The notes beneath the pieces are model-generated. The model was not told the DNA's origin and did no database searches. It saw only the letters and a program-made list of their open reading frames with translations. Position numbers and translations under genes: made by a program. 64,000 nt of DNA from Festucalex cinctus (Eukaryota; Chordata; Actinopteri; Syngnathiformes; Syngnathidae): contig NC_135430.1 in the NCBI RefSeq assembly GCF_051991245.1, forward strand, positions 17,399,842-17,463,841, written 5' to 3'. The first letter of the stretch is position 1. Each line of letters begins with the position of its first letter. Of this stretch, positions 22,150 through 33,902 are shown one piece after another.

Positions 22150-23114
22150 TCTTACTAAATCCTAAAAGATTCTCTATTCTAAAAATAAAACAAGCATAAA
22201 AAGTGTAGCATATATAAACTGGCAATTGTGTAATAATCTTCACTTCAAGTCAAAATCAAATGTGCAGTAAATGATTGTGTATGAGTGGCGCACTGATTGA
22301 TCTCCTTATCGTAGATCGCAGGTGGCTGATTTGACGAAGGGGGGGGGGGGGGGGGGGGGAAGGAGAGTTGTCACCATGTGTTGGCTTCTAATCTCAATTT
22401 GAAATCTCTTCAATCCGTAGATATGACATCAAACGAAACAGCTCAAAACAAACATTCAGACATGCCTGGATTTGCAGAGCTTCACAACAACAAACATTAG
22501 TATTTTAGACGTTCCTAATATACTTTTAAGTCTTCATCACATGCATTATTAAACTGAGATGAACATGTATTTAAAAAGGAAACGGATGAAACGGAAGTCA
22601 GAACGGGACTTTACACTTCCACTACCAAAAACATCAGGTCAGTCGTTTTCCAGTCGTGTTTGAAGTCGAGTTGTCTGGTTTGCTGTGATATAGCATGTTT
22701 GTTTTCTTTCATTCTCATCTGAATATCAGTTTTTTTTTCTTCTCGTGTTATTGTTTAATCAACATGAGTCACTTTTTTTTTCTCTTTCTCTCTATTACAG
22801 ATGTTTACAATCCGCAGTGTGGCACCACGCCACAGGGTGGCACCCCTTTATTTTTGTCGTGCATGTGCAGCATTTTTCCATTTTGGGTGCGAGTGTTTTT
22901 GACGCCGTAGATATATACAATTATTGTGACGAGTGGTAGCGCCGAAAAGCCCACTGCCTTTGTGTCCCTTTGTAATACTTCCAGATCTTCTGTTCTCCAC
23001 TGCGCCGTCAATGGCTGGTCCGCACCGCGCGTTACAAGACACAGTAGCCGTAACGGTGATGTTACTGTTGCTGAAAACACAAAGCAGAATGTGCCTTTAT
23101 TTTATATTTTATGG
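22150..23114. other. Noncoding sequence with a G21 tract
   Basis: A possible splice acceptor (T-rich run then ATTACAG at 22800) is not followed by a supportable exon. No gene was recognised. Confidence 0.45.
22339..22359 (+). repeat. G21 homopolymer
   Basis: There are 21 consecutive G residues. A run of the same length occurs at 28635-28655 and 16 at 33730-33745. Confidence 0.9.
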
Positions 23115-23465
23115 AGGTTAAACCACTTAACATTAAGTTGTATGCTGCCCCACTAGTTTAAACATAACATTCTGATTAATATTTCTTTTGCAGAATATGA
23201 ATTAAGCAGCCATCACACTTTGCTTAGTAACAACCCATCCCGGCTCACCTGTTTGTTCATGTGACATTCACAAGCTGAGCCGTGATTGGTCATTTCCTGA
23301 GCCCTGAGCAACTGTGATGTCATTTTCAGTGGACAGCAAGTGGCAAAATGGCCGCCCCCGTAGATGGATAAAAAAAAAACATGGATTTTTTTTGTGCTTT
23401 ATTTGTATTCCACAAACACAACATTAATCAGAATATGTTTAGCCTAGCTAAATTTAACATATCAT
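23115..23465. mobile_element. Foldback element FB3 (partial)
   Basis: GCTGCCCCACTAG, CAGAATATGAATTAAGCAGC, TGTGATGTCATTTTCAGTGG and AGCAAGTGGCAAAATGGCCGCC align with FB1. It lacks the T-S insertion and so gives the pre-insertion state at 23202-23205. Outer limits are approximate. Confidence 0.75.
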
Positions 23466-23556
23466 TAACATATATTTAACATATTATGATGTTATTGAAA
23501 TCAAAGCTCGCATCAAAAGTTTTCTGAAATTTTAAATTGGGGAAAAAGACACAATA

Positions 23557-24409
23557 CAGTGGTGCCTCTACTTACGAACGTCCCTTCATACGACATTTTC
23601 AAGTTACGAAACGCCTCAACATATTGCCTCTTATTACGAAAGAAATTTCAAGATAGGAAAGGTAAAAATACAGTACCGAACGCAACATACTTTCATTGTC
23701 TAACAGGAACCTCTATCAGATGTATCTATGTTATCGTCATTCATCCCTCGGGTCATGAGGTGTTTCGATAGTTAATAACATTTACGAAAAACTATCGGCC
23801 AATGAATTTGTGCAAAAAATTAAACAATTGGTGATTGATGAAGGCACAGTAAGTTTTTAATTGCGATGAGACTGGCCTTTTTGTAAAAAGATACCTCGCC
23901 GTACCTGAAGTTTCAGAATTTGTGAAAAAGAATCACCGAGAAAAAGTGTTCACCAGTCGGGCAATCGCTCCCTAAGATGATGTTTGCCTTGGACGTTTTC
24001 AAAGGATTGTTTTAAAAAAAAAAAAAAAAAAAAAAAGCAAGCATCCTTGGCTCAGTTCTTTACAAAAAAAACAGGCAAAAAAAAAAAACACTTCTGAGAG
24101 AGAACATGAACCAAAGAGGGCAAAAAACGATGAGGACAGCAGTTAAAAAGGTAAATGACCATTTTTATTCTTTATTGTTTGTTTTTTACATTACGCACAA
24201 CTCATTTATTGTGCAATAATCTAATTGTAACATGTATTTGTTACATCTTTTGATGCATTTTCATGCGTTATAAAAAATTTATGTCTGAATTTTGGGAGGC
24301 TTGGAACGGATTAGGGCATTTACATGGAAAATGCGTCTCTACTTACAAAATTTTCTACTTAAGAACTTTCTTCCAGAACCAATTAATTTCGTAAGTAGAG
24401 GTACCACTA
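23557..24409 (+). mobile_element. Tigger-type DNA transposon relic
   Basis: The ends CAGTGGTGCCTCTACTTAC and GTAAGTAGAGGTACCACT are inverted, flanked by TA (23555-23556 and 24410-24411), as in the pogo/Tigger branch of Tc1/mariner. Near 23862-23888 it encodes CDETGLFVK, the DDE motif block of Tigger-like transposases, preceded by a lysine/isoleucine-rich stretch. Stops and frameshifts break the frame and the element is internally deleted (853 bp), with a poly(A) expansion near 24014-24036. It cannot encode a working transposase. Confidence 0.85.
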
Positions 24410-25991
24410 TATGTTTTGAAACTTGTACAAGTATGTTTATTATCTAAAATACAACACAAATTACAAAGAAACTGAATTATTTGATTGTTTTTTCTCAATC
24501 AATGTGTAACAAATGTACAAATGTTTCGGAAAAGTAAAAAAAAAAAAAAAAAAAAGTGATAGTAAGAAACGGTAGTCCAAGGTTTTTGGGACACTTTTCA
24601 TCAGTGTAAGAACTCCTGACCTTGTATTGCGTGCTTACGTGTGTGCGTAACCTGCCCCGGCGAACCGGTTTTTCCGTTATCTATGTGCGCTTCAGGCCCC
24701 TGCCAGCGCACTTTCATTACTGCCCCAGATAGTGGCATTGGCAACTTGTCACTTGTATCGATTTCTCTTAAACTGCAATTTACATGGATATTTGTGGGCG
24801 TCCTGAGGGCAGGCGGCAGGCGGGAGCGCGGCCCCGACACCCTCGCTCTCCTCGCTCTTCTGCCCGAAGGTCCGGGCGGAAATGTTTCCATCCAATAACA
24901 GTCGCCTCAAAGTGACTTTTTATTCTGACATCAGCGAACATGTTGTTCTTTCTGTGCGTTCAATATATTTTATTTTTTTTCCTGTTGTTCAGTTTGACTA
25001 TTAACTCTTGCTGAACATAAATAAGAAGCTCATGTTTAGAAAATTAAAATTAAACAAAACAAAAAGATGCAAATAATATTTAATTTCGATGTGATTTGGA
25101 CAGCAACAAAGACATTTACCGTGATTTGCGAGCGCGTATCCGGCGGTACCACAGCGCCTTGTCCGCACGCCCGCCTGACCTTCCGCATTAGGGAAGAACT
25201 GAAACAATAACCTCCAGCTAGGCGAGCTGCAAATGCTTTCCGAAAGCCCTGACACTCCACTTTCGCACAACAATGCCAAAATGTCACAATCTTCAAAGTT
25301 TGCGGCCATTAAACACAGTCCACGCTTGTCAGCGCGGTTTTTGCCCTCACAACCTCAAGGTTGCATTCAAACGGTGGAACTGCATCACCAAATTACCAGC
25401 CACCGATGATGATTGCCGGACATTTTGTGTGTAGTTCTACTCTACTTATGAAGCTGAATCTAACAGTATTTAATTCAGACAAATTGTCAGAGATGTATTT
25501 TTTGTAAACTGTTATTTTGGGAACATTGTTGAATTAATATCATTTCAAACAACCCACATTCTGATCTATATATGTGGGGATTGGGGGTATATGCTTTGCT
25601 CAAGGGCACTTTGTCAGTAACCTGGAAGTAGGCTAGCATCTCTCCAGCAAATGCTGTAGTTGCCAATTTATATTTTGTCAACAGAGGGACTTGAACCATC
25701 ACCCTGCCAACCTATAGCATCCGTCTATCCATCCATACATCCCTTCCATCCGTCTTCTTTACCCATGCAAGGAATTTCTCCAACTCATCATAAAAGTACT
25801 ATATATTTTTTTTTTAAAGTACCTGTAATTATCTATTAATTTTTATGACTTCCTCTCAATATTTGAAAACACATACAGTATCTCTTTCTCTAAACCTCTA
25901 TGAATGATCTGGATTGTCTAATTGATTAATTATGGTAATTGATATCTGGGTGGCTGTAAAGAAATAACTTTCAACATTTATGGTGCCGCGA
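24410..25991. other. Unique sequence; possible conserved noncoding elements
   Basis: Poly(A) lies at about 24537-24555. The stretch 24600-24900 is complex and repeat-free, with GC-rich flanks and the AT-balanced core CTCTTAAACTGCAATTTACA; 25090-25330 is similar. Frames are open on both strands, without splice sites. Regulatory function is a guess. Confidence 0.35.
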
Positions 25992-26518
25992 TTAACTCAT
26001 TTGCTCCCAATAGCATGTAAATGCGTTTTATTTTTGTTTGTTTGTTTTGTTTACGTGTCCCAAAGACGTATTCATACGTTGTTGTTTTTTGTTTTGTTTT
26101 TTTATGCTAGAGCATACAGAAGGCTTTGATGCAGCCTCTCAACTGCAAAGAACGGTTGCAGAAATGGTAGTTATTACACAAACGGCCTGCAGGTGGCAGC
26201 AGAGCAAAGGAAATCAACCAGGGACATCTAGAAAAAAAAAAAACTCAAATACTTACAATTTTGAATAGATTTGTGAAAACTGATGAAACTTAGCTCTCTT
26301 CTAATGCTAATTGCTGCAAAACGGAAACAGATAGAAATATACTTTTTTTTTTTCCAGATGAAAGAAGAGACTTTAATCTTTCTTTTGGTAGGTTCCATGC
26401 TTTTATAGCAATAGAACACAATATTCTGTGGGCCTTGCAAAATCAGTCAAAATCCAGTAAAAAAGCCGGGAGCGAATGGGATTGCTTCGATGAAAATGGC
26501 AGGGAGTGAATGAGTTAA
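25992..26518 (+). mobile_element. T-L element copy 4 (full length)
   Basis: It begins TTAACTCATTTGCTCCCAAT and ends GGGAGTGAATGAGTTAA, both termini intact. The CTCF-like block at 26186-26199 reads CCTGCAGGTGGCAG, one base from the consensus. The near-palindromic ACGTATT-ATACGTT hairpin segment is near 26066-26080. It has expanded T runs. Confidence 0.92.
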
Positions 26519-26689
26519 TAAACAGACACATAAACCTGACTGTCTTCCGACAACACACGGTTACTTGAAATATTGCAATTTTTATTATTAGAACGAAATT
26601 ACAGATTTGATTATGATGCATTGAAGAACAAACACAAAAAACAAAAATATTTTGAAATATTTTGAATCGGGTGTTACTTTCCAGTCACC

Positions 26690-27175
26690 ATTAACATCCA
26701 GTCCTCTCCATAAGTATTGGACAATTCTTTTTTTTCTTTTTTTTTTCTTTAATTAAATTGTGACAAGGGGGAAAAATTGGAAAGTCTTAGACCTCAACCC
26801 AGTAGAATATGCATTTTACCTCCTGAAGGGAGAAATACCCAAAAACAAAAAAGAACTGAGAGAGGCTGCGGTAAAGGCCTGGACAAGCATTGCAAACGAA
26901 GAATGCAATAGTGTGGCGAAGTCAATGGGTCACAGTTATTGCAAGTCAGGATTATGTCACCAAATATAGTAAATGCTATTCATTTTAAGTTAATTTAACA
27001 GTGCATGTTCCAATACTTTTGCTCATCCGTCCTTAGTTGTTTAACACATTTCGATATAATTACAATGAAGTAAAAGCTGGAATTCTGAGCTTTTGGCTGA
27101 TTTTCATCTTTTGATCTGAGCTTCAAATTTCCGAACAAAAACAAAGGAATTTAATTCCAATCCTTTTGAAGACAA
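26690..27175 (+). mobile_element. Tc1/mariner transposon relic
   Basis: Near 26757-26830 it encodes LDLNPVEYAFYLLKG, matching the C-terminal DLNPIE(H/Y)-W-LK block of Tc1 transposases. The flanks hold AAGTATTGGACAATTC and TTCCAATACTTTTGCTCATC, typical Tc1 ends in inverted relation. The N-terminal DNA-binding part and the DDE core upstream are missing, so it is a dead fragment. Confidence 0.75.
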
Positions 27176-27539
27176 CTACTAAACCAACTTGTTGATGCGA
27201 CTGTTACAAGAGTAAATAGCACATGAAGGAAGAAATGCTCAATTATCAATTTTGTATAATACTGTATCATAAGCCAGACTGCTATTACCTCTAGGTGACG
27301 TCACATCTGACGGTTCTCCCTGCGGAGGAAACAAAACAAAAAAGTGCAAACAACTCAAGTATGAAGTAAAAAATGCCACAAGTATCACAAACAAAGGCGC
27401 GGGTGAATAAGGGGGCGGGGGTGTGTTAGTATATGAGTGCAGCTGGTGATGTCACACCTCCCAGGCAGTACGATTGGACCCTAATTAGAAAGCTGGCTGA
27501 GGAACAGATAGGCGTCACGCGTGTCCTGCTTGATTGAAT
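27176..27539. other. Noncoding flank of a CpG-rich island
   Basis: GGTGATGTCACACC near 27445-27458 is CRE-like. No exon is seen. Confidence 0.35.
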
Positions 27540-28170
27540 CCAAAGTAGCTGACGCCTAAATTTCCAACACACACAGCGGCGAGAACCCCGCAACGTTGAT
27601 GCTGAGCTCAGAGCAAAAACAGTCTCCTGCAGACGCGGACTTATACAGCCACAAGGGTGTGAGATCATAGGAGCTGCTCAAAAACAACACAAAACAACAA
27701 CGCGCCCTCCTTTTTTTTTTTCTTTTTTTTTGTGTTGTGTGAAGGAGGGGGCAAATAAAGGACGGCGAAAGAGCAGCGGAGTCCGACCACAAGTCTCAAG
27801 TTCTTATACGTACGAGACGTTCCGAAAAGGGGGCAGATGGCGTCCGTACTTGGGAACAACAGCCGCGCGTCGGGGGCTCAAGGTGGCCAGGTGAAATGCA
27901 AGCTGAAAAGGAGGAGGAGGAGGAGATCCAAGCGAAAAGGTAAACAAAACAAAAAAACAATAATAATAATAATAATAATGCACAACTTTACTCGCACGTT
28001 TTTGACCGCGTTGACGTTTGAACGAGCCGGTGGAGAAGCTGCAGGTCGCGCGCACCTTGGCGAGGCATCCGAGCGCAGCAGCCGGCTGTGGATTCAAGCA
28101 TCTCCGCTTCCCATGCGGCTTGTGTTTGCTGAAAGTTACGATTCAATACATGCGAGGAACCGGGATACTA
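27540..28170 (+). promoter_or_regulatory. CpG-rich island, possible promoter
   Basis: CpG dinucleotides are dense here compared with the AT-rich surroundings, for example GCGGCGAGAACCCCGC, CCGCGCGTCGGGG and GTCGCGCGCACC, and several low-complexity tracts lie within it. Unmethylated CpG islands mark vertebrate promoters; the TATA-like AAATAAAGG near 27754 lies about 80 bases upstream of the ATG at 27837. The interpretation is inferred. Confidence 0.4.
27837..27939 (+). CDS. Possible first coding exon, basic N-terminus
   Basis: An ATG at 27837 in a CpG-rich context opens a 34-residue peptide (MASVLGNNSRASG... ending LKRRRRRRSKRK) before a plausible donor, AAAAG|GTAAAC, at 27940. The arginine/lysine run would act as a nuclear or nucleolar localisation signal or bind acidic partners; the serine- and glycine-rich start is featureless. 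I do not recognise the family. The frame stays open beyond the donor, into low complexity. A poly-GAG tract (GGAGGAGGAGG) makes a chance basic run possible. No downstream exon of matching phase was found in the window. Confidence 0.28.
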
Positions 28171-29272
28171 GTTTGGTGGGGAATGAAGGCTTGTATTGTT
28201 TTACATTCCCCCTTCAAAGTTGTTTTATTGTTAAAACAACTTTTGTTTGTTGAAGTCAAAATTGCTTTATCTACTTTTTTTGATGCAGTTCAAATGAAAC
28301 GTCCTTCTCATTTTCACTAAGTTACCATACACGTGTTTTGCTTCCATTAGCAAACAGTAACAATTTGGATGTGTAAAATCATTTAAATTAACATAAAAAA
28401 ATGACCCCATACAATATTAGATCTTAATTAACTTTTGACCAACGCTGCTCGCAGCTTATGTCACATTTTGATGACATTTCCAAAAAAAGACAAACATAAG
28501 TGATTTGTTGGCATTTGGTTTGAGGGGGAGAAAAATGATTATTTTGCCGTCGTGTTTTCGTCCCATGATGTCAAATAATTTGTAATGAATATAAAAAGAC
28601 GACATTACCATAGGAACATGGATACTAATTTCTTGGGGGGGGGGGGGGGGGGGGGAATCCTATGAAAGATATGATTGGAAATTTAAAATAGTGTGAAAGA
28701 GTTCCAATTGATTATAACTGTATATTAGCAACCTAAAGCATAGCAAAAAAAAAAAAAAAAAAAAAAAGTGTGCTTTACAGCATTCTGGCAAACTGAACTA
28801 ATATCGTATTTTATGTATATATATTTTTTCGTATATTTATATATATATCCTTTGCAACCTGCATGGACATGTCTCAGGCTACAGCGGTCATTGTCTTCCA
28901 CACATTTCATTATTTTTTGGGGGGAAAAGAAGGCATCATTAAACCTTTTTTCATAAGATGTTATATTGAACAAAATTCATCATCAAATTCAACAGGCTTT
29001 TGTAGCATGTGAGAATACATAGCCATAGGACAAATAGTAAATTACACTCTGCTGCTTTAAGGTGCTCACAATGATTTATATATCTAAAAAAAATAATAAT
29101 ACAATTCTCACTATATAAAAAGACCAATGCAAATTAATGAAATTATGTTGGCTCATTAGTTCAAACTCATGAGCACTCACAGAAATTAAATCATTTTTTT
29201 TCCCACTTTTAGTGCTCATTTAAATAAAATGACCTTATGTATTTTAGTAACAGATGATCACACTACTCTGTG

Positions 29273-29309
<37 letters not shown>
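28171..29309. other. AT-rich noncoding sequence with homopolymers
   Basis: It holds G21 at 28635-28655, A23 near 28745-28767 and T about 36 at 29273-29308. No gene is seen. Confidence 0.5.
28635..28655 (+). repeat. G21 homopolymer
   Basis: There are 21 consecutive G residues, the same length as the tract at 22339. Confidence 0.9.
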
Positions 29310-29312
<3 letters not shown>

Positions 29313-29780
29313 GCTTTCCAAATTCTGACGTCATCCTCCTCCAGGATGAATGCTCGGAGTGTGTTGACACATCCGAATGCAACAGAATGTGTAACGAGCT
29401 TTCATAAACACTTAGTGCATGCCATCAAACTGCAAACACATAACTGCACCTCATTTCCATCACCTCTTTGTTTTTAATAGCCCAAGTAATTGAGACAAGG
29501 GAGACAATATATTCAAATATAGCACCCAGGCAAAATGTATTTACATAATGGAAATGACAGAATCGGTTCCACAACATTAAGCATTGCGTATGAATATCAC
29601 GCAAAGCGTGCACATTAGCTGACAGGCCTTCGTCGCGCGTTTCCCGACGACTAATTTATCAGCACTGCTGATTCATTCTGATAACACGGGACATTAGGGT
29701 CCAGTTCAGGCGTCCATTGTGAATTAAGTGCGTCTTTGGGGAAGTACAGATAGCCGCTGACTCCTCAAAAGCTCGACAAA
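29310..29780. promoter_or_regulatory. Candidate conserved noncoding element
   Basis: It is about 470 bp of complex, repeat-free sequence between homopolymer-rich flanks, with homeodomain- and POU-like words such as CCCAAGTAATTGAGAC, TATTTACATAATGG and ACTAATTTATCAGC. No splice-bounded frame exists. This is the most regulatory-looking island by eye, but conservation is not tested. Confidence 0.35.
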
Positions 29781-32672
29781 TTCAGCATGGATCCTGAAGA
29801 CTTTTTGTCTTGTGGGCTGGCAAAATTCAAGTACTCATTTTTTCCAGCCGTTGAATTTGACCAAAAATTGTATAAACCCTGATTGAGCTTTAACCATTTT
29901 CACCAGCCTTAGCGATATTTAACCGTCTGTCGACAAAATACCAAGTGATCATAATCTTGATTTCATACAATTTTTATTTGTGGACCTTAAGGCAAAAAAA
30001 AAAAAAAAAAAAAAAAAAAGTCAGAGGATTACCGCTTGGCATTTGAGGCTTAATCCTTTGAAAAGGCTGCAGATTATTTAGTAGATGTGTTTATAAACCT
30101 ACAGTAAGTATGATTTCTAGAGGTTGGGAACTGATTCATAAACCTGCTGCTTCTTTTCATTTGTTCACTGATTTTCTTCAGAGTGTTTGAATCGTGGCGC
30201 TATGGTCATGATTGTTGCCTATATACACTCTTCTGGACATAACCAAGCGAAAGATGAGCGGCATACCTTTGCTGACCCTTAAATGATTTACTGACAATCA
30301 TGTATGTGCCTGTTAATTAGTCACCGTGCTGGGATTTATGTTTTTGCCCCTCTGGAATGATTCTGCCATCTTTCGGTCACAAACATAACATATAAGGCAA
30401 TCTGCTGATATACAGGAACATCTGGGTAAAAAGTGTCGCACCGCCTGTTATAGCTCAACCGAGGGTGACTGCCTGCCAAATCACGTCTGTCAATCTTTTC
30501 CATCAGTATGACATGCCCCCCACCCACCCCCTCCCGTCACCTTTTATCCGTGGCATATGGACCACATATTTGTGGTCTTTTATCCATAATGTGTTTTTTT
30601 TTTTGGTATCAAACGAAACATACCGTAAAGATTTATAGGCTAACATTATTCTTTTACAAGCAGACGTATCACCCCCGCACCCTCCGGTGTGCAGCAGTAG
30701 ATCATAATATCATCAGCAGTGCCTCTTGAGGGGAATGTGGCGGCGTTTGCGGCGAGTGAGAGAAGCCGCAGCCGGGCACTTGGTGGGTTCGGCGGACATA
30801 ATTCACGTCGCAATTATTGTTTACACTCTGCCTCCGAGTGAGGGTCGGCAGAGGGGTCGACTGGAGGACGGCAGGTGTGAGAGCGAGAGTGCGGGGGTCA
30901 TCGCCTATCTCGAGAGGGGCTCCATTCAGAGCATTAGCCGGGGCCTCGTTCTCAATGACACGCAGGAAGCTAACATTAATATCCAAGAATTTGCGGTCTT
31001 TTAAAAAGGCCTATATTTTATTGAATGTGTTGAAATGATATCGCAATCCTTACCTTTTGTTTTGACAATGTGAACAAATAGTTTTTGATGGCCGTGTTTG
31101 GTGCATTCGATGGGCTGAAGGTTTGCACACATTGTATTGGATTATAAACACAAATTTATTCCATTTCAACACAAATCATAAATAATGGATATTTAAATCA
31201 TTGCTTTAAGTCACCCTTTAATAAATGAACCGGCGTTTTGCACCTTTACATTCGTAAAATGTTATTTAAAAACAAAAATCCAAGGACAATGCCTTTGTTT
31301 TAATTCAACATCTAATCCAAAACATCAAGTTAATTTATTGTGTGTCTATCGACAGGAATGTTAACCAATACTAACATTGTTTGATTTGGCTCCCCGGTTT
31401 CCTGACTGTTCAGGATCCTGTGAAGAAATGCTAAGTGCTAAGCTACAGCCTAGCGCGCTACCGTGGTCCGCAGCACAATGTGGAGTCGCGGCTCTAAGCA
31501 ATTAATCGTCTTTGGCAGGTAAACTGCATTTACGAAACGTAGTACAATCTAATCAAATCAAATATTATACACCATGATATTTCGGCCATTTTTTGTTTCT
31601 CATTTTTATCACTATGAATGTCCTGGAGGCTAAAAGGTGCACCGTGCATCGGCTACGTTTTTTTTTTTTTCGTGACCCGTCACATTTTGATAGGACTCTT
31701 TCTACAGGCAGGAAATGCCAAATAAAGCTCTTTCTCTTACCTGACTAGGCTCATAGTTAGCATCAGCACGTTGGGGGTCAAGTATGCTCAATATACCACC
31801 CAATAAATGTTTGATATTAGTTTTCTGCTGGCAACTAACTCACAATTTCATCTTATGTACCAAAATATGCAAAACAGCCAATAATTCACCATCATTTTTT
31901 ATTATTATTTTTTTTTATAAACATTTATTGTTTAGATAGTATTGTTGGGTATGAAAAAGGTGGTGACTGTTGTGATCTTTGCTGACAAAAAAAACAAAAA
32001 AACAAGGTTGAGTTTCTCCAAATTGAACATAACATTATCAACATCATTTACAAAGTTGATCCCCGGTTAATATTTGCAACGCGAGGAGTCCCCCGAGCAC
32101 GCTGCTTAGCTACTTCATCATTATGCAGTTAATATTGAAGCCATAAGAACAGCCCCTTTTACAAATCACGACATTTTCTAATGTAATTTCTCATTGCACA
32201 TTCTTGTTGACATCTTTTTCTCAATCGACTGAACTCGTCAAAGCTGCATATACGAACCGCCATAAATAGCTTCCTTTTATGTACTGTGCGTCGCAGGAAA
32301 CACGCGGTGCCTGCTGAGGGCTGAATGACGGCGTTGATAAATAGCTTGAAATGTCATTTGTGAACAGAGTAAAGATGGTCTCAAAGCCAGATAACATGGC
32401 GCTGAGAGTTCATTGAGAAAATGCCTGCACTCCACTTACAATACTCTAAATAGGGACGTGTAGTGAAGTGATGCACTGCTCTGAGGAGTCCGAGAGCTGT
32501 GAGGTGGAAGTGGCTGAGTGTGTTATGACGCTGTTGCTAAAAAGAAGCATTCACAAGGTTATTTTTATCCAACCTGTCGCAGAATTCCAACCTTCTCTTG
32601 TGATTGTTGGAACAGTTCAAAGAGCCCACTGTGTACTTTTAAACCGTCAAACCTGATCTCAATTACTTTATC
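29781..32672. other. Noncoding sequence, partly GC-richer
   Basis: Poly(A) lies at 29994-30019. The interval 30700-31000 is CpG-rich (GGCGGCGTTTGCGGCG) with open frames on both strands and no splice pattern. The rest is AT-rich with T runs near 31660. No gene was recognised. Confidence 0.45.
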
Positions 32673-33475
32673 AGAAGTAGGCATGGGCCAAGATGATAAT
32701 CTGACGGTATAATACGATATAATAGACGGTTAGCAAAAATACTGCGGTATACCGGAATTAAAATTACATCTCGAAAATGACCTCTCAAAAATATTTGGCG
32801 AAATAAAATCAGTACAGAAGAAACATATATCATGTTAAGTTTGAATAATAAATACATCTTCTGTTTTAATTATTCTTAATAAAGTCACAGTGTCACATCA
32901 CTGTTCAGCTGTTTTTAAAGCAGATATGTGGGCTACTCATGTTGTCCTTGGGGCTAACTAGTACCGGCTGGCATACAACCTCTTGCATTTGAAAATAATT
33001 GCAAATACAAACTTGTAGGCAAAATGCTGAAAATCATTTTTTTCCCCATAATGCTAGGGGTATTGATTTGCCAGATATGCACAACCCTCGCATTATTGTG
33101 AAAAGTGCCAAATCGAAATCATGTACTGCAGACAATGAAAGCATAAAAATTACGACTGAACAATGTTTAATTAGTTAATTTTCAAACCTATTCTTATAAT
33201 GTAGACCAAATGCTATATGTTTTTTTGTTTGTTTATTATTACTTATCCGCTTTTTTTAAATTTAGTCTTAGTTTTAGTTCAGTTTCAATCGCGCTTTTTA
33301 GTTTTTACCATAGTTAGTCTACCTCGTCCCATTTTTATTTAATTCATTTTTAGTCGACTATAAAACTAGCATTTTAGTCTTTATTTTTACACAATTTTAT
33401 TCATGTAGTTTTAGTAAACAAAAACTGCCAAGATTTAGTCTAGTTCTTGTCAGGACAATCATTTAACCCCTGTAT

Positions 33476-33506
<31 letters not shown>

Positions 33507-33902
33507 TTATGATGATTATGTTGAACATTTTGGATCTAAAACTATTTCACACATACCCCATGGCATTATGGAGTAAATGCTATGTTTTGTTTTTTTTGTT
33601 TTGTTTTTAGCATTTAGCCTACAAGTAAATTCAAATATGTTTTTAAACGAGTCAAAAATGTTCAAAAGATAAGTGTTTGCATTATTCCGTCTTGGTCCCT
33701 CCCTCCTCGGTTAAGAGAGAGAAAGAGAAGGGGGGGGGGGGGGGGAGACTTAATTAGACGCAATTAACTTCAAAGAGGCAGCTCTTTACTGATTGGCTGC
33801 AAGCAGCCAATCATATTATGCCCTGCGCAGTCATCCCGCTCAGAAACCTTGACTTTTGAAAACCATTGTAAACCGTCAAACCCGTAATCGGCTCGTGCCC
33901 AG
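32673..33902 (+). mobile_element. Possible DNA element with GGCATGGGCC-like ends
   Basis: The left end GTAGGCATGGGCCAAGATGA resembles the reverse complement of the right end (GGCTCGTGCCCAG near 33888-33900), and ATCTGACGGTATAAT mirrors AAACCGTCAAACC. The interior includes a TAGTTTTAG-rich block (33250-33440), (ATTT)n at 33474-33508, G16 at 33730-33745 and segments shared with 62952-63205 (TGCAGACAATGAAAGC). No target duplication was found; this may be a pile-up of several elements. Confidence 0.4.

Noticed and set aside
22745..22939. Possible exon after ATTACAG at 22800
   Set aside because: There is a good acceptor-like sequence but no donor and an early stop; frames on both strands are equally open.
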